A DNA stretch of 64,000 nucleotides. It comes from Candidatus Puniceispirillum sp. (GTDB lineage: Bacteria > Pseudomonadota > Alphaproteobacteria > Puniceispirillales > Puniceispirillaceae). Position numbers and translations under genes: made by a program. Under the pieces are notes generated by a model. That model searched no databases and was not told where the DNA came from. It worked only from the letters and a program-made list of their open reading frames with translations. Shown piece after piece: positions 18,540 through 30,140 of this stretch; within the stretch, counting starts at the first letter, position 1, and every line of letters starts with the position of its first letter. The stretch lies in assembly GCA_016778895.1 (NCBI GenBank), contig JADHOR010000004.1, forward strand, positions 1 through 64,000, given 5' to 3'.

Positions 18540-20474
18540 CTAAGCCCCTTTAAACCGAAGATAGTACCAGCTGACCAGAACAACGACGCCAATTAACATG
18601 GCAAAGGCATAATGGAAAACAAAGCCAGTTTGTACCCGCGAGCAAAATCCAGACAAGCGGTAAACCAAGGCTGACATACCGTCAGGCCCAAAGCCGTCAA
18701 TCGTATCCCGGTCACCGCGCTGCCAAAGATAAGCACCGAGGCGCACCGCTGGGCGGACGAAAACAGCGTCATAAATCTCGTCGAAATACCATTTATTGTA
18801 GAACAGCTGATGAATCGGCCGAAACGCCGCCGCAATTCGCGCCGGCATCGACGTCCAATAGCCATAAAAAAGTGCCGCAAGTGCCACACCGCTGGTCGCC
18901 AGAACGATCGGCAGAAGCTTGACCCACGTCGGGACATGATGCGCGTCTACCATTGCCGTATTATTTGGCAGGATGAAGATTGATGCGCCCCAGAACTGGG
19001 CCATGTCCTTGCCGACAAACATCTCGTAACCAAGCCAGCCCGCAAATACCGCACCAATCGCTAATACCAGCAATGGCAGGGTCATAACCCGCGGCGATTC
19101 ATGCACATGTGCCATAACTTCGGCGCTGGCGCGCGGCGCACCGTGGAATGCCATAATCAACAAACGCCAGCTATAAAACGCGGTTAGGAAGGCTGCCAGA
19201 CAGCCCAGCCAGAACGCCATATTGCCAACCCCGCTATTAGCAGCATAGGCAGCTTCAAGGATCATATCTTTTGAGTAATAGCCGGCAAAGAACGGGAACC
19301 CTGCAAGCGCTAGCGAGCCGATCCACATCATCGCATAGGTCACGGGCACTTTTTTCCAAATACCACCCATATTGCGCAGATCCTGCTCATCCGACATCGC
19401 ATGGATAACCGACCCTGCACCAAGGAACAGCAACGCCTTGAAAAAAGCGTGGGTGGTCAGGTGGAACATCGCCGCCGGATAGGCAGAAACCCCCGCAGCA
19501 AAGAACATATAGCCAAGCTGCGAGCAGGTTGAATAGGCGATCACCCGTTTTATATCAAACTGAGTCATGCCAACTGTCGCCGCAAAAATTGCAGTCAAAG
19601 CGCCGATTACAGTGATTACATCCAGAGCGAGCGGGGCAAATTCCAGCATCGGTGACAGGCGGCAAATCATAAAGACACCAGCAGTCACCATCGTCGCCGC
19701 ATGGATAAGAGCAGATACCGGTGTCGGCCCCTCCATCGCGTCGGGCAACCATGTGTGCAGGCCAAGCTGAGCCGATTTACCCATGGCGCCGATGAATAGC
19801 AGAATGCCAGCGACTTCCAGTGCTGGCAGACGATAGCCAAGGAAATTCATTTCGGTCGCGGCAATCACACTTGATTGCGCAAAAATATCGTCAAACTGAA
19901 CCGAACCAAACAGCGCATAAACCGCCAAAATACCGAGAGCAAAGCCAAAGTCACCAACCCGGTTCACGACAAAAGCCTTCATCGCGGCAGTATGTGCCGG
20001 CTCTTTCTTGTACCAGAAGCCGATCAGCAGATATGAGGCCACACCAACGCCTTCCCAGCCAAAGAACATCTGCACCAGATTATCGGCGGTGACAAGCATC
20101 AGCATGGCAAAGGTAAACAGGCTGAGATAGGCCATAAATCGTGCCCGCGCATTATCATGCGACATATAGCCAATCGAATAGATATGCACCATCGACGACA
20201 CGCCGGTCACCACGATCAGCATCACCGCGGTCAATGCATCAAACCGCAGGCTCCAATCAGCAATAAACGTGCCGGAGCTGATCCAGCGCGCGACAACGAC
20301 CGTTTCAGGTACCCCGCCGATTGCCACATTGGCAAAGGCAATTATCGAGAACAGCAACGACAATAAAAGGCCTGAAACCGTCACAATTTCTGCCGCGCGA
20401 TCGCGGTTATAAAGGCTTAGAAAGCCGGCGATTACAGCCCCTAGCAAGGGAAGGAAAACAATGAGCGAATACAT
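18540..20474 (-). CDS. nuoL: NADH-quinone oxidoreductase subunit L
   Basis: Largest antiporter-like subunit of complex I, 644 residues, including the C-terminal amphipathic lateral helix region. Motifs: MFFGWEGVGVASYLLIGFW, TWLPDAMEGPTPVSALIHAATM, and DIKRVIAYSTCSQLGYM. The C-terminus (RVQTGFVFHYAFAMLIG) closes with a transmembrane helix. It is eight bases after nuoK. Confidence 0.97.
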   Translation of the reverse strand: MYSLIVFLPLLGAVIAGFLSLYNRDRAAEIVTVSGLLLSLLFSIIAFANVAIGGVPETVVVARWISSGTFIADWSLRFDALTAVMLIVVTGVSSMVHIYSIGYMSHDNARARFMAYLSLFTFAMLMLVTADNLVQMFFGWEGVGVASYLLIGFWYKKEPAHTAAMKAFVVNRVGDFGFALGILAVYALFGSVQFDDIFAQSSVIAATEMNFLGYRLPALEVAGILLFIGAMGKSAQLGLHTWLPDAMEGPTPVSALIHAATMVTAGVFMICRLSPMLEFAPLALDVITVIGALTAIFAATVGMTQFDIKRVIAYSTCSQLGYMFFAAGVSAYPAAMFHLTTHAFFKALLFLGAGSVIHAMSDEQDLRNMGGIWKKVPVTYAMMWIGSLALAGFPFFAGYYSKDMILEAAYAANSGVGNMAFWLGCLAAFLTAFYSWRLLIMAFHGAPRASAEVMAHVHESPRVMTLPLLVLAIGAVFAGWLGYEMFVGKDMAQFWGASIFILPNNTAMVDAHHVPTWVKLLPIVLATSGVALAALFYGYWTSMPARIAAAFRPIHQLFYNKWYFDEIYDAVFVRPAVRLGAYLWQRGDRDTIDGFGPDGMSALVYRLSGFCSRVQTGFVFHYAFAMLIGVVVLVSWYYLRFKGA

Positions 20475-20482
20475 GAACTGCC

Positions 20483-20794
20483 CTACCCCTTCAAAATATT
20501 CACATCTTCAACCGCGATCGAACCACGGTTGCGGAAAAACACCACGAGAATGGCCAGACCAATGGCCGCCTCAGCCGCCGCAACGGTCAGGATAAACAGC
20601 GAGAAAATCTGCCCTTCCAGGTTATTTCCGTAAGCCGAAAAGGCGACCATGTTTATATTGACCGCAAGCAGCATCAGCTCAATTGACATCAGGATCGTGA
20701 TGACGTTTTTCCGGTTTAAAAAAATACCAAAAATACCAAGCGCAAACAAAATTGCCGATACGGCCAGATAATGATTAAGCGTTAGTTCCAACAT
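20483..20794 (-). CDS. nuoK: NADH-quinone oxidoreductase subunit K
   Basis: Small membrane subunit of complex I, 103 residues with three transmembrane helices. It carries the two conserved membrane glutamates in IELMLLAVN and [13 protein letters not shown]. Gene order nuoJ-nuoK-nuoL is standard, with 12-base and 8-base spacers. Confidence 0.97.
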   Translation of the reverse strand: MLELTLNHYLAVSAILFALGIFGIFLNRKNVITILMSIELMLLAVNINMVAFSAYGNNLEGQIFSLFILTVAAAEAAIGLAILVVFFRNRGSIAVEDVNILKG

Positions 20795-20806
20795 GACGCC
20801 GTCCCC

Positions 20807-21472
20807 CTATTCATCACTGGCACTGCCAGTGGCAGCCCGGTCATTTTCCCGAATGTTTTCCTGCGCTTCTGGCTGATCTTTTGCCCTCGTCTTCGCCGAC
20901 GGCATTTTAACAATTTCCATTACATCTTCACGCCGGCGGTTATTTTGGTCGGCAATCGACTGTCGCCGCACCCCGACCCGTTTGCGCATGGTCAGCGAAA
21001 TCGCGCCAATCATCGCCACCAGCAGGATCAACCCTGCAATCTGGAATAAAAAGGCATATTTCGTGTAAAGCACGCCGCCAATCTGGGTCGTATTGGCAAT
21101 ATCCGACGCGGCTGGCAGGCTGGCATTCGAAAACGCATCGCTATACATCGCCGCCACCAGTTCAAACACAAGGATACCGCCAACAATCAGTCCAAGCGGT
21201 AAGTATTTTTGGAAACCGGCGCGCATTTCGGCAAAATTGATATCCAGCATCATCACAACAAACAGGAACAACACCGCCACTGCGCCGACATACACCACAA
21301 CTAGCAGCATCGCCAGAAACTCGGCACCAATCAGCACAAACATTCCTGCCGCGTTGAAAAATGCCAAGATCAGAAACAGCACCGAATAGACCGGGTTGCG
21401 TGACACCACCACCATCAAACCACTGGCAAGCATGACGCCAGCAAAAAGGTAAAAGAACAGGGCTTCAATCAT
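20807..21472 (-). CDS. nuoJ: NADH-quinone oxidoreductase subunit J
   Basis: Membrane subunit of complex I with five transmembrane helices, including VVVYVGAVAVLFLFVVMML with the pi-bulge region. At 221 residues it is longer than many homologues. The last 50 or so residues form a strongly charged, non-membrane tail (RRREDVMEIVKMP, then DQPEAQENIREND). The tail may be lineage-specific; its role is unknown. nuoI lies 47 bases upstream. Confidence 0.95.
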   Translation of the reverse strand: MIEALFFYLFAGVMLASGLMVVVSRNPVYSVLFLILAFFNAAGMFVLIGAEFLAMLLVVVYVGAVAVLFLFVVMMLDINFAEMRAGFQKYLPLGLIVGGILVFELVAAMYSDAFSNASLPAASDIANTTQIGGVLYTKYAFLFQIAGLILLVAMIGAISLTMRKRVGVRRQSIADQNNRRREDVMEIVKMPSAKTRAKDQPEAQENIRENDRAATGSASDE

Positions 21473-21519
21473 TATATAGCTGTCTTTCTTTTAAACATCG
21501 CCATGCCGCACCTTGACGC

Positions 21520-22008
21520 CTAACGCCATTTTGCGTCTGCGGCGAGGTTACGAGCGATTTCGGTTTCCCAGCGGTCACCATTCGCCAACAGCTTGTCTTT
21601 ATCATAATACAGCTCTTCACGGGTTTCGGTGGCAAATTCAAAATTCGGGCCCTCGACAATCGCATCAACCGGGCAGGCTTCCTGACAAAAGCCACAATAG
21701 ATACATTTGGTCATGTCGATATCATAGCGAGTTGTACGGCGGCTGCCATCGTCACGCGGCTCGGCCTCAATCGTGATGGCTTGCGCCGGGCAAACTGCCT
21801 CACATAATTTACAAGCAATACAACGTTCTTCACCATTCGGATAACGGCGCAAAGCGTGCTCACCGCGAAACCGTGGGGACAGGCTGCCTTTTTCATAAGG
21901 ATAGTTGATCGTAACTTTCGGCTTGAAGAAATACTTCAAGGTCAAGAACAGCCCCTTACCAAGCTCAAGAAGCAGAAACGAGCGAACGGCATTTACCAAA
22001 GCGGACAT
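21520..22008 (-). CDS. nuoI: NADH-quinone oxidoreductase subunit I
   Basis: Peripheral-arm subunit of complex I holding two [4Fe-4S] clusters (N6a, N6b). Both ferredoxin motifs are intact: [12 protein letters not shown] and [12 protein letters not shown]. 162 residues is the alphaproteobacterial length. AAGGAG stands at a good distance before the ATG. Located between nuoH and nuoJ. Confidence 0.97.
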   Translation of the reverse strand: MSALVNAVRSFLLLELGKGLFLTLKYFFKPKVTINYPYEKGSLSPRFRGEHALRRYPNGEERCIACKLCEAVCPAQAITIEAEPRDDGSRRTTRYDIDMTKCIYCGFCQEACPVDAIVEGPNFEFATETREELYYDKDKLLANGDRWETEIARNLAADAKWR

Positions 22009-22021
22009 CCGGTATATCTCC

Positions 22022-23050
22022 TTAACCCAAGGTCACAGCAGGCAGGCGGTCGGTCACCAGCAGGAAACTGGCGGTCAGCACCACATAGAGCAGCGAAAAT
22101 GGCAAAAAGATCTTCCAACCAAGTCGCATCAGCTGGTCATAACGATAACGCGGCGTTGTTGCCCGCACCCATAAGAACACGAACAACACCAGCATAATCT
22201 TGATAATAAACCATAACGGCCCCGGAATAATATTCAGCGGCCAGACATCAAACGGTGGAAGCCATCCGCCCAGAAACAGCACAACGGTCATGCTGCTCAT
22301 CAAGATCATATTTGCATATTCACCAAGGAAGAACAGCGCAAACGACATTGATGAATATTCAACGAAATAACCGGCGACCAATTCAGACTCGCCCTCGGGC
22401 AAATCAAAAGGCGCACGATTGGTTTCGGCAAGTGTCGAAATAAAGAACACCACAAACATTGGCAATAAAGGCAGCACAAACCACATCCCGCGCTGAGCCT
22501 CGACAATCTCGCTCAGATTCAGGGTTCCCGCACATAACAGCACATTGATGATGACAAGCCCCATCGACACTTCGTAGGAAACCATCTGTGCCGCCGAGCG
22601 CAATGCGCCCAAAAACGCATATTTCGAATTACTGGCCCAGCCCGCCATGATCACGCCGTACACGCCAAGCGATGAAATGGCAAACAGGTACAAAATGCCA
22701 ACATTGATATTCGCAATCACCAGACCTTCGCCAAAAGGGATGACCGCCCATGCCACAAGCGACAGGATAAAGGTAAGCATTGGCGCAATCATAAATACAA
22801 TCTTATTTGCACCGGCTGGCATGATGGTTTCTTTTGCCATCAGCTTTAGCGCATCGGCAAATGGCTGGAAAAGGCCAAACGGGCCAACCACATTCGGCCC
22901 TTTGCGAAGCTGCATAAAGCCAATGACCCGGCGCTCGGCAAGGGTTAGATAGGCAACCGCAACCAATAAAGGCCCAACCACAACCATAATCTTAGCCAAA
23001 ATCCAGCCAAGCTCCAAAATCCAGTCCTGCGTTAGAAAATCCATCATCAT
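22022..23050 (-). CDS. nuoH: NADH-quinone oxidoreductase subunit H
   Basis: Membrane subunit at the quinone-binding junction of complex I, about eight transmembrane helices. Motifs: [21 protein letters not shown] and [21 protein letters not shown], both highly conserved quinone-site loops. The track begins at a GTG; three ATG codons follow at once, and I use the first, with GGAG five bases before it. nuoG ends two bases upstream. Confidence 0.96.
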   Translation of the reverse strand: MMMDFLTQDWILELGWILAKIMVVVGPLLVAVAYLTLAERRVIGFMQLRKGPNVVGPFGLFQPFADALKLMAKETIMPAGANKIVFMIAPMLTFILSLVAWAVIPFGEGLVIANINVGILYLFAISSLGVYGVIMAGWASNSKYAFLGALRSAAQMVSYEVSMGLVIINVLLCAGTLNLSEIVEAQRGMWFVLPLLPMFVVFFISTLAETNRAPFDLPEGESELVAGYFVEYSSMSFALFFLGEYANMILMSSMTVVLFLGGWLPPFDVWPLNIIPGPLWFIIKIMLVLFVFLWVRATTPRYRYDQLMRLGWKIFLPFSLLYVVLTASFLLVTDRLPAVTLG

Positions 23051-23052
23051 CT

Positions 23053-25113
23053 TCACTCCGCTGCAACCGCGGCGCCACTATCGGCCGCGCTGGCGCGGAC
23101 ACAGTCCGCCATCGTTTCAGATGCACGGCTAATCGCACAGGTCATATAAAAATTGTCGAACGCCTGACCAACCGGCTCGGCAGACAGCTTTGCCCGCCCG
23201 CCAAATGTCGTCCATTTCGGCGGAACAATCTCATCAGCATCGGCAAAATGCGGGAATTCAGTGCATAGAGCCTCACGCAATTCAGCAAGCGTGTCAAAAC
23301 CGATGGACTTGCCGACAGCACCAGAAACGGCGCGGATAATTGTCCAGTCTTCGCGCGCATCACCGGGCGGAAATGCAGCCCGGCTGGCATATTGCACACG
23401 GCCTTCAGTGTTCACATAGATTCCATCTTTTTCAGTATAGGCGGCACCCGGCAAGACCAGATCGGCATGATGCGCCCCTTTATCACCGTGATGCCCCTGA
23501 TAAATCACAAAGCTAGCGGCAAACGGTTCAAAATCGAGCTCATCAGCACCTAGCAACCAAACAAGATCCAGCTTGCCAGCCTTGGCCGCCTTGGCCATTT
23601 CCGCAACATCCATGCCGCCGCGTCCCGGCACAAACCCAAGATCAAGCCCGCCAACACGCGCTGCCGCGTTATGGAGGACGTTAAAGCCATTCCATTCTTT
23701 TGTCACAACGCCACACGCCTCGGCAATCTGCCGTGCCTTGCCCAGTATCGCCGCCCCATCCGCACGCGCCAATGCGCCCATGCCAATGATGATCATCGGA
23801 CGTTTGGCTTTTTTCAGCTTGGCGGCAAATTTATGGCTGCCATCGGCAAGCGATCCCAGAATTGCCGGATTTTCCCCAAGAAACTCAGTATTATAGGTTA
23901 GATCAACCTTTGGGCCCACCACCGCAATTGGTAACCGGCTGGCCAGCCAGTTACGCCGGATGCGCGCATTCAGCACAGCCGCTTCGATGCGTGGGTTACT
24001 ACCGATCATCAACACCGCATCAGCATCATCAATACCGGCAATGGTCGAATTAAACAGATAACCGGCGCGTTTACCACCAATTTTAGCACCATCCTGACGG
24101 CAATCAATATTCGGACTGCCAAGGCGGGTCATCAGGCTTTTCAGCGCATACATTGCCTCGACATCAACCTGATTACCGGCAATTGCCGCTATTTTATTTG
24201 GTTTGGCTTTGCGCAACGCTGTTGCAACAATTTTCAGCGCCTCGTCCCAGCTTACCGGGTGAAGCCGGCCATTTTGGCCTCGCGCATATGGCTTGTCGAG
24301 CCGCTGCCGGCGGAGGCCATCAATCGCATAGCGGGTCTTATCGGAAATCCATTCTTCATTAATATCTTCATTGAGGCGCGGCAAGACCCGCATGACCTGC
24401 GCACCTCTGGCATCAACGCGGATATTGCTGCCAAGCGCATCCATCACGTCAATAGTCTCAACCTTGTTCAACTCCCACGGCCGCGCGGTAAAAGCATAAG
24501 GCCGCGAAGTCAGCGCCCCAACCGGACATAAGTCAATCACATTCGCAGACAGCTCAGACGCAAGCGTTTTTTCAAGATAGGTCGTGATTTCCATCGTTTC
24601 ACCGCGGCCAATCGCGCCCAGTTCAGGCACTCCGGCAACCTCGGTGGCAAAACGAACACAGCGTGTGCAATGGATACAGCGGGTCATAACCGTGCTGATC
24701 AACGGTCCCATATGTTTATTGTCGACCGCGCGTTTATTCTCGGCAAAGCGTGATCCGTCCAGACCATAGCCCATCGCCTGATCCTGCAAGTCGCATTCGC
24801 CGCCCTGATCACAGATCGGGCAATCAAGCGGATGGTTGATTAGCAGAAATTCCATCACGCCTTCACGGGCTTTTTTCACCCGGTCAGTGTCGGTTCGGAT
24901 CACCATACCGTCACCGGCTGGCATCGCACATGCCGCAATCGGCTTGGGCGCGCGTTCCATATCAACAAGGCACATCCGGCAATTACCGGCAATCGACAAG
25001 CGATCATGATAGCAAAAGCGCGGAATTTCCACACCAGCCGCCTCGCAAGCGTGAAGTACGGTGGAGCCGTCTTCAACTTCCACTTCAACATCATTTACCG
25101 TCAGTTTTGGCAT
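23053..25113 (-). CDS. nuoG: NADH-quinone oxidoreductase subunit G
   Basis: The 686-residue iron-sulfur subunit of the complex I peripheral arm. The N-terminal ferredoxin domain has [15 protein letters not shown] and CRMCLVD, then the His/Cys motif [18 protein letters not shown], and the [4Fe-4S] motif [10 protein letters not shown]. The rest is a molybdopterin-oxidoreductase-like domain with no evidence of cofactor binding. Fifteen bases separate it from nuoF. Confidence 0.97.
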   Translation of the reverse strand: MPKLTVNDVEVEVEDGSTVLHACEAAGVEIPRFCYHDRLSIAGNCRMCLVDMERAPKPIAACAMPAGDGMVIRTDTDRVKKAREGVMEFLLINHPLDCPICDQGGECDLQDQAMGYGLDGSRFAENKRAVDNKHMGPLISTVMTRCIHCTRCVRFATEVAGVPELGAIGRGETMEITTYLEKTLASELSANVIDLCPVGALTSRPYAFTARPWELNKVETIDVMDALGSNIRVDARGAQVMRVLPRLNEDINEEWISDKTRYAIDGLRRQRLDKPYARGQNGRLHPVSWDEALKIVATALRKAKPNKIAAIAGNQVDVEAMYALKSLMTRLGSPNIDCRQDGAKIGGKRAGYLFNSTIAGIDDADAVLMIGSNPRIEAAVLNARIRRNWLASRLPIAVVGPKVDLTYNTEFLGENPAILGSLADGSHKFAAKLKKAKRPMIIIGMGALARADGAAILGKARQIAEACGVVTKEWNGFNVLHNAAARVGGLDLGFVPGRGGMDVAEMAKAAKAGKLDLVWLLGADELDFEPFAASFVIYQGHHGDKGAHHADLVLPGAAYTEKDGIYVNTEGRVQYASRAAFPPGDAREDWTIIRAVSGAVGKSIGFDTLAELREALCTEFPHFADADEIVPPKWTTFGGRAKLSAEPVGQAFDNFYMTCAISRASETMADCVRASAADSGAAVAAE

Positions 25114-25128
25114 GGTGCTGTCCGTTTC

Positions 25129-26421
25129 CTATTCTGCCGCATTCACAGCGTCAACCGCATGGCGCGCCGCAATCCGTCGTTCGATTTCGGGCCGGAAATG
25201 TTTGATAAGCCCCTGAATTGGCCATGCCGCAGCATCCCCAAGCGCACAGATTGTATGACCCTCAATCTGGCGTGTTACCTGCTCCAGCGTGTCGATCTCA
25301 TGGCTTTCCGCCTCGCCGCGGACAAGCCGCTCCATCATCCGCCACATCCAGCCAGTGCCTTCACGGCACGGCGTGCATTGCCCGCAGGATTCATGCTTGT
25401 AAAAATATGAAAGTCGCGAGATTGCCTTGACTATATCGGTGCTTTTATCCATCACGATAATGCCCGCAGTACCAAGACCGGTTCCGGCATTGCGAAGCGC
25501 ATCAAAATCCATCGTCATGTCGGCACAGACATCTTTTGGCATCAGCGGCGTTGAAGACCCGCCCGGTATAACTGCCAGCAAATTATTCCAGCCGCCGCGA
25601 ACCCCACCAGCGTGCTTTTCCAGCAGTTCACGAAGCGGAATGCCCATTTCTTCTTCAACATTACACGGGTTATTCACGTGACCAGAAATACAGAAGAGCT
25701 TGGTGCCGGTATTGTTTTCCTTGCCGAGACCAGCGAACCAATCCGGACCCCGGCGCAAGATTGTCGGCGCCACAGCAATCGATTCGACATTGTTAACCGT
25801 GGTAGGACAGCCATATAGGCCAACCCCGGCTGGAAATGGCGGCTTTAGGCGCGGTTGGCCTTTCCGACCCTCCAGCGATTCGAGCAATGCGGTTTCTTCA
25901 CCGCAGATATAAGCCCCCGCCCCTCGATGCAGGTAAATATCGAAGGCCCAGCCCGATTTTGCCGCATCTTTGCCGAGCAGGCCCGCGTCATACGCCTCGT
26001 CAATCGCGGTTTGAAGACGGCGCGCTTCATTCACAAACTCGCCGCGGATATAGATATAGGCCGCATGGGCGCGCATCGCAAAGCCGGCAATCAGACAGCC
26101 CTCGAGCAGTTTATGCGGCTCATGACGGATAATATCGCGGTCTTTACAAGTACCAGGTTCGGACTCGTCGGCATTAACCACCAGATAATGCGGCCGATCC
26201 TTCACCTCTTTTGGCATAAACGACCATTTCAGGCCGGTTGGAAAGCCAGCACCGCCACGTCCACGCAGACCCGAAGCCTTCATCCGTTCGACAATTTCAT
26301 CAGGCCCAAGCGCCAGTAAGGCAGCGGTCTTATCCCAGTCACCGCGTGCCTTTGCGCCGTTAAGCCCGGCATCACCCCAACCATAGATATTGGTGAAAAT
26401 ACGGTCTGCATCATTAAGCAT
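25129..26421 (-). CDS. nuoF: NADH-quinone oxidoreductase subunit F
   Basis: Carries the NADH and FMN sites and cluster N3 of complex I. Motifs: [20 protein letters not shown] (NADH/FMN-binding glycine loop), [14 protein letters not shown], and the cluster ligands [11 protein letters not shown] start at MLNDADRIF, whose ATG overlaps the nuoE stop by eight bases; the nine extra residues in the track are nuoE sequence in another frame. 430 residues. Confidence 0.97.
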   Translation of the reverse strand: MLNDADRIFTNIYGWGDAGLNGAKARGDWDKTAALLALGPDEIVERMKASGLRGRGGAGFPTGLKWSFMPKEVKDRPHYLVVNADESEPGTCKDRDIIRHEPHKLLEGCLIAGFAMRAHAAYIYIRGEFVNEARRLQTAIDEAYDAGLLGKDAAKSGWAFDIYLHRGAGAYICGEETALLESLEGRKGQPRLKPPFPAGVGLYGCPTTVNNVESIAVAPTILRRGPDWFAGLGKENNTGTKLFCISGHVNNPCNVEEEMGIPLRELLEKHAGGVRGGWNNLLAVIPGGSSTPLMPKDVCADMTMDFDALRNAGTGLGTAGIIVMDKSTDIVKAISRLSYFYKHESCGQCTPCREGTGWMWRMMERLVRGEAESHEIDTLEQVTRQIEGHTICALGDAAAWPIQGLIKHFRPEIERRIAARHAVDAVNAAE

Positions 26422-27070
26422 TGGCTTGGCTCCGCTTTTTTGTTGCACCAGACGCCGCGGGTTTTGGCTTTACTGCCGCCAGTGTTGTTGCACCGGTCGT
26501 TGCCTCGGATCCAGACCGGCCAAGAACTGAGCCAACTGGCAACGGCGCATCAGCTTCAAGCGAATCGAGAAGCGCACCGGTCGACTGATAGTCCAAATCC
26601 TCGTAAAAATCGTCGTTAACCTGCAGAATAGGCGCATTTACACAAGCGCCAAGGCATTCAACTTCAAGCAAGGAGAATTTACCGCAAGCAGATGTCTCGC
26701 CCGACGAAATCTGATAGCGATCTTTGATCGCGCGCATCATCTCATCCGAACCACGCAGCCAGCACGGTGTGGTGGTGCAGGCCTGCAGGAAATATTTCCC
26801 CACCGGTTTCAGGTTGAACATCGTATAGAAGGTTGCAACTTCAAGCACGCGAATCTCGGCCATATCCAGCTTTTTTGCGATTAATTCAATCGCCTTCATC
26901 GGGATCCAATTATCATGCTGGCGCTGTGCCAGATCAAGCAGCGGCATCACCGCACTTGCCTGACGCCCTTTTGGATATTTTGCCAAAATCCGCTTGATCT
27001 CAGCTTCGTTTTCCTTGGAAAAAGCAAAGCTGTCAGGCTGGTCACTGGCAATGCGGGCTTCAATGCTCAT
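26414..27070 (-). CDS. nuoE: NADH-quinone oxidoreductase subunit E
   Basis: Thioredoxin-like subunit with the [2Fe-2S] cluster N1a. The ligands are in [10 protein letters not shown] and CLGACVNAP. The conserved core ends near residue 180. After it comes a low-complexity Ala/Thr/Lys/Pro tail of about 35 residues that is not part of the fold. The ATG overlaps the nuoD stop (4 bases). Confidence 0.95.
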   Translation of the reverse strand: MSIEARIASDQPDSFAFSKENEAEIKRILAKYPKGRQASAVMPLLDLAQRQHDNWIPMKAIELIAKKLDMAEIRVLEVATFYTMFNLKPVGKYFLQACTTTPCWLRGSDEMMRAIKDRYQISSGETSACGKFSLLEVECLGACVNAPILQVNDDFYEDLDYQSTGALLDSLEADAPLPVGSVLGRSGSEATTGATTLAAVKPKPAASGATKKRSQANA

Positions 27071-28245
27071 CGGTCAATCTCACCAAAAACAATATCAAGC
27101 GATCCAATAATCGCCACTGAGTCGGCCAGCATATGACCGCGCGACAAATGATCTACCGCCGCCATGAAATAGAATCCCGGTGCGCGAATTTTACACCGGT
27201 AAGGCTTATTCGTGCCATCCGATACCAAATAAACACCAAATTCCCCCTTTGGCGCCTCGACCGCTGTATAGATTTCGCCTTCAGGCACACGAAATCCCTC
27301 AGTATAGAGTTTGAAATGATGGATCAGGGCTTCCATCGAATTCTTCATTTCACCGCGATTGGGCGGCGTTACCTTATGATCTGGTGCCATTACTGGACCA
27401 TCCGGCATACCGGCAATCGCCTGCTCGATAATCCGAAGCGACTGGCGCATTTCTTCAATCCTGACCAGATACCGCGCATAGCAGTCGCCGGTTTTGCCAA
27501 TGGGGACATCAAAATCCATCTCATCATAGGCATCATAAGGCTGGGTCTTGCGCAAATCCCACGCAACCCCTGACCCACGAAGACAAGGGCCGGTCATGCC
27601 AAGCGATAATGCATCTTCCTCGGAAATCACCCCAATATCGACGGTACGCTGTTTAAAGATACGGTTCTCACTTAACAGGGTTTCCATATCCTGAATAAAG
27701 GCGGGAAATGTCTTCGCCCAATTATTGATATCGCGTAGCAAGTCATCAGGCAGATCCTGATGCACCCCGCCCGGGCGGAAATAGGCAGCGTGAAGACGCG
27801 CCCCACAAGCGCGCTCATAAAACCCCATCAGGTGCTCGCGCTCTTCAAAACCCCACAAAAGCGGCGTCATCGCTCCAACATCAATCGCAAAGGTAGTCAG
27901 GTTCAAAAGATGGTTCAAAATCCGGCCGATCTCGCAGTAAAGAACCCGGATATACTGGGCCCGACGCGGCACAGTGATGCCAAGCGCCTTTTCAACCGAC
28001 AACGCCCAGGCGTGTTCTTGGTTCATCGGCGATACATAATCAAGCCGATCAAAATACGGCAAAGCCTGCAAATAGGTTTTATGCTCAATCAGCTTTTCCG
28101 TGCCGCGATGCAGCAGCCCGATATGCGGATCGGCGCGTTCAATCACCTCACCATCCATCTCAAGGACAAGCCGCAAAACACCATGCGCCGCCGGATGCTG
28201 GGGGCCAAAATTCATGGTAATCGGTTTGATTTGCATCTCTGCCAT
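27067..28245 (-). CDS. nuoD: NADH-quinone oxidoreductase subunit D
   Basis: 49-kDa-type subunit of complex I, related to the large subunit of NiFe hydrogenases, forming the quinone site with NuoB. Motifs: [49 protein letters not shown], and the C-terminal DIVFGEIDR. 392 residues is standard. It is separate from nuoC (18-base gap), unlike the fused nuoCD of enterobacteria. Confidence 0.97.
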   Translation of the reverse strand: MAEMQIKPITMNFGPQHPAAHGVLRLVLEMDGEVIERADPHIGLLHRGTEKLIEHKTYLQALPYFDRLDYVSPMNQEHAWALSVEKALGITVPRRAQYIRVLYCEIGRILNHLLNLTTFAIDVGAMTPLLWGFEEREHLMGFYERACGARLHAAYFRPGGVHQDLPDDLLRDINNWAKTFPAFIQDMETLLSENRIFKQRTVDIGVISEEDALSLGMTGPCLRGSGVAWDLRKTQPYDAYDEMDFDVPIGKTGDCYARYLVRIEEMRQSLRIIEQAIAGMPDGPVMAPDHKVTPPNRGEMKNSMEALIHHFKLYTEGFRVPEGEIYTAVEAPKGEFGVYLVSDGTNKPYRCKIRAPGFYFMAAVDHLSRGHMLADSVAIIGSLDIVFGEIDR

Positions 28246-28263
28246 GATGGTTTCTCTAACCCC

Positions 28264-28923
28264 CTATTTCGCCGTCTTATCAGGATCAGATGCAGATGGC
28301 TTGCCGCCAAGCTCGCTATGCATCCCTTCCCACGGGCTAAGGAAATCAAAATCGCGGAATTCCTGCACCAAATGAACCGGCTCGTTGATCACACGGCGCT
28401 GTGCATCATCATACCGCACCTCGACATGACCAGTTAGCGGGAAATCTTTGCGCAATGGATGACCTTCAAACCCGTAATCGGTAAGCAGCCGGCGTAGATC
28501 GGGATGTCCTGCGAAAAATATGCCGAACATATCCCAGACTTCACGCTCGGCCCAGTTTGCTGACATGAACACGCCGGTAACCGACGGCAAAGTCTGCCCT
28601 TCAGCAACCGCAGCAACAACGCGCAACCGCATATTATTTTCCATCGACAGCATTTGATAGACGACATCAAACCGATATTTACGCTCGGGATAATCAACTG
28701 CAGTCAGGTCGATCAATTGGGTGAAGGCGGCCTGCCGATCATCGCGGAGCAGCATCAGCACCTGCGCTACATCAGCAGCGTTCACCTGCAATTCAATCTC
28801 GCCGTGAACGACCTTCGACGACAGCGACAGCCCCTGCCCAATATCACCAAGGTGATCAGCCATCAGCTGGAGGGGCGACTCGCTAATATTGCCAACATTG
28901 TCAATTAGGTCATTGTCATTCAT
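28264..28923 (-). CDS. nuoC: NADH-quinone oxidoreductase subunit C
   Basis: 30-kDa-type subunit of the complex I peripheral arm. The signature is WAEREVWDMFGIFFAGHPDLRRLLTDYGFEGHPLRKDFP; other features include LTAVDYPERKYRFDVVY. 219 residues. It has no metal-binding site of its own and binds NuoD and NuoB. Confidence 0.97.
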   Translation of the reverse strand: MNDNDLIDNVGNISESPLQLMADHLGDIGQGLSLSSKVVHGEIELQVNAADVAQVLMLLRDDRQAAFTQLIDLTAVDYPERKYRFDVVYQMLSMENNMRLRVVAAVAEGQTLPSVTGVFMSANWAEREVWDMFGIFFAGHPDLRRLLTDYGFEGHPLRKDFPLTGHVEVRYDDAQRRVINEPVHLVQEFRDFDFLSPWEGMHSELGGKPSASDPDKTAK

Positions 28924-28972
28924 TGCAGCGCCCTCTCAAGGCTAGATAACATAAAACGTTACGAGAATTGGC

Positions 28973-29521
28973 CTAACTGCGTGCAATCGTTGAGGTGCGG
29001 CGAATCTTTTTCTGTAATTGCAACAGGCCGTAAATCAGTGCTTCGGCGGTTGGCGGGCAACCCGGTACATAAACATCAACCGGAACAATCCGGTCACAGC
29101 CACGAACCACAGCATAGGAATAATGGTAATAACCGCCACCATTCGCGCATGACCCCATCGACAGCACCCAACGCGGTTCTGGCATTTGATCATACACGCG
29201 GCGTAACGCTGGTGCCATTTTATTGGTTAGCGTACCGGCTACAATCATTACATCTGACTGGCGCGGGCTTGGGCGGAACAACATCCCGTACCGGTCCATA
29301 TCATAGCGGCTTGCGGCTGAATGCATCATCTCAACTGCGCAGCAAGCAAGACCAAAAGTCATCGGCCACAATGAGCCAGACCGCGCCCAGTTAAACAGCT
29401 TGTCAGCTTTAGCAATGACAAAACCACGGTTGGTAATTTCATCACTGACGGCGCGAAGAATAACGTCCTGATCGGCGCCCGGCGGTATTGGCGGTGCCAA
29501 TGATGGATCCATCACTCCCAT
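28973..29521 (-). CDS. nuoB: NADH-quinone oxidoreductase subunit B
   Basis: Carries cluster N2, the last iron-sulfur cluster before quinone. Ligands: the tandem cysteines in [11 protein letters not shown], Cys in [10 protein letters not shown], and Cys in [11 protein letters not shown] use the ATG at 29521 because AAGGAG lies seven bases before it; the start overlaps the nuoA stop by ten bases and yields 182 residues. The ATG three codons later, overlapping as TGATG, is an alternative. Confidence 0.96.
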   Translation of the reverse strand: MGVMDPSLAPPIPPGADQDVILRAVSDEITNRGFVIAKADKLFNWARSGSLWPMTFGLACCAVEMMHSAASRYDMDRYGMLFRPSPRQSDVMIVAGTLTNKMAPALRRVYDQMPEPRWVLSMGSCANGGGYYHYSYAVVRGCDRIVPVDVYVPGCPPTAEALIYGLLQLQKKIRRTSTIARS

Positions 29522-29877
29522 TCCAGCGCTCCTTTTTTCCATTCATAAATGAACCCGATGGTCAATACAGCCAGAAACAGCATCATTGACCAGAAACCAA
29601 ACAATCCAATACCGCCAAGCGCGACCGCCCACGGAAACAGGAACGCCACCTCAAGGTCGAAAATAATAAACAGAATGGCAACGAGGTAGAACCGAACATC
29701 AAATTGACGCCGCGAGTCATCAAAAGCATCAAAGCCGCATTCATAAGCGGTCATTTTTTCACTGTCAGGACGCTGATTTCCGAACACAAAAGCGGTCAAA
29801 ACAAAGGCGACGGATAGGCCTATTGCAATGGCAAAAAAGACTGCGATCGGCAGATATTCACCAAGAAACAAATCCAA
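29512..29877 (-). CDS. nuoA: NADH-quinone oxidoreductase subunit A
   Basis: First gene of the complex I operon; a 121-residue subunit with three transmembrane helices. The conserved loop [24 protein letters not shown], with its cysteine, and the second-helix [15 protein letters not shown] are diagnostic. About 260 bases of noncoding sequence separate it from the divergent DUF3429 gene and must hold the operon promoter, which I could not place with confidence. Confidence 0.97.
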   Translation of the reverse strand: MDLFLGEYLPIAVFFAIAIGLSVAFVLTAFVFGNQRPDSEKMTAYECGFDAFDDSRRQFDVRFYLVAILFIIFDLEVAFLFPWAVALGGIGLFGFWSMMLFLAVLTIGFIYEWKKGALEWE

Positions 29878-30140
29878 TGGGGGCTCCCAGATTTCATGCT
29901 TGAAATTTACCCCTTCGGGAATAATTCAGTGCCGCTCTAATTGCAAGCTACAAAGCAGAAAAATATCGGATAAAAGCCAAATTTCTGGCGATTGCCTTAC
30001 ATCACCAGACCGGCCCGCTGCAACCGGCAGTTAGACGGGTGATTTCGGGGGGGCTTAAGACAGACGGTTGCGTCCGGCATTGATCATTGCCTAAGCTGCG
30101 ATTAAACATCTAGCGCGATGACGAAATAAGGATCAGCCCG

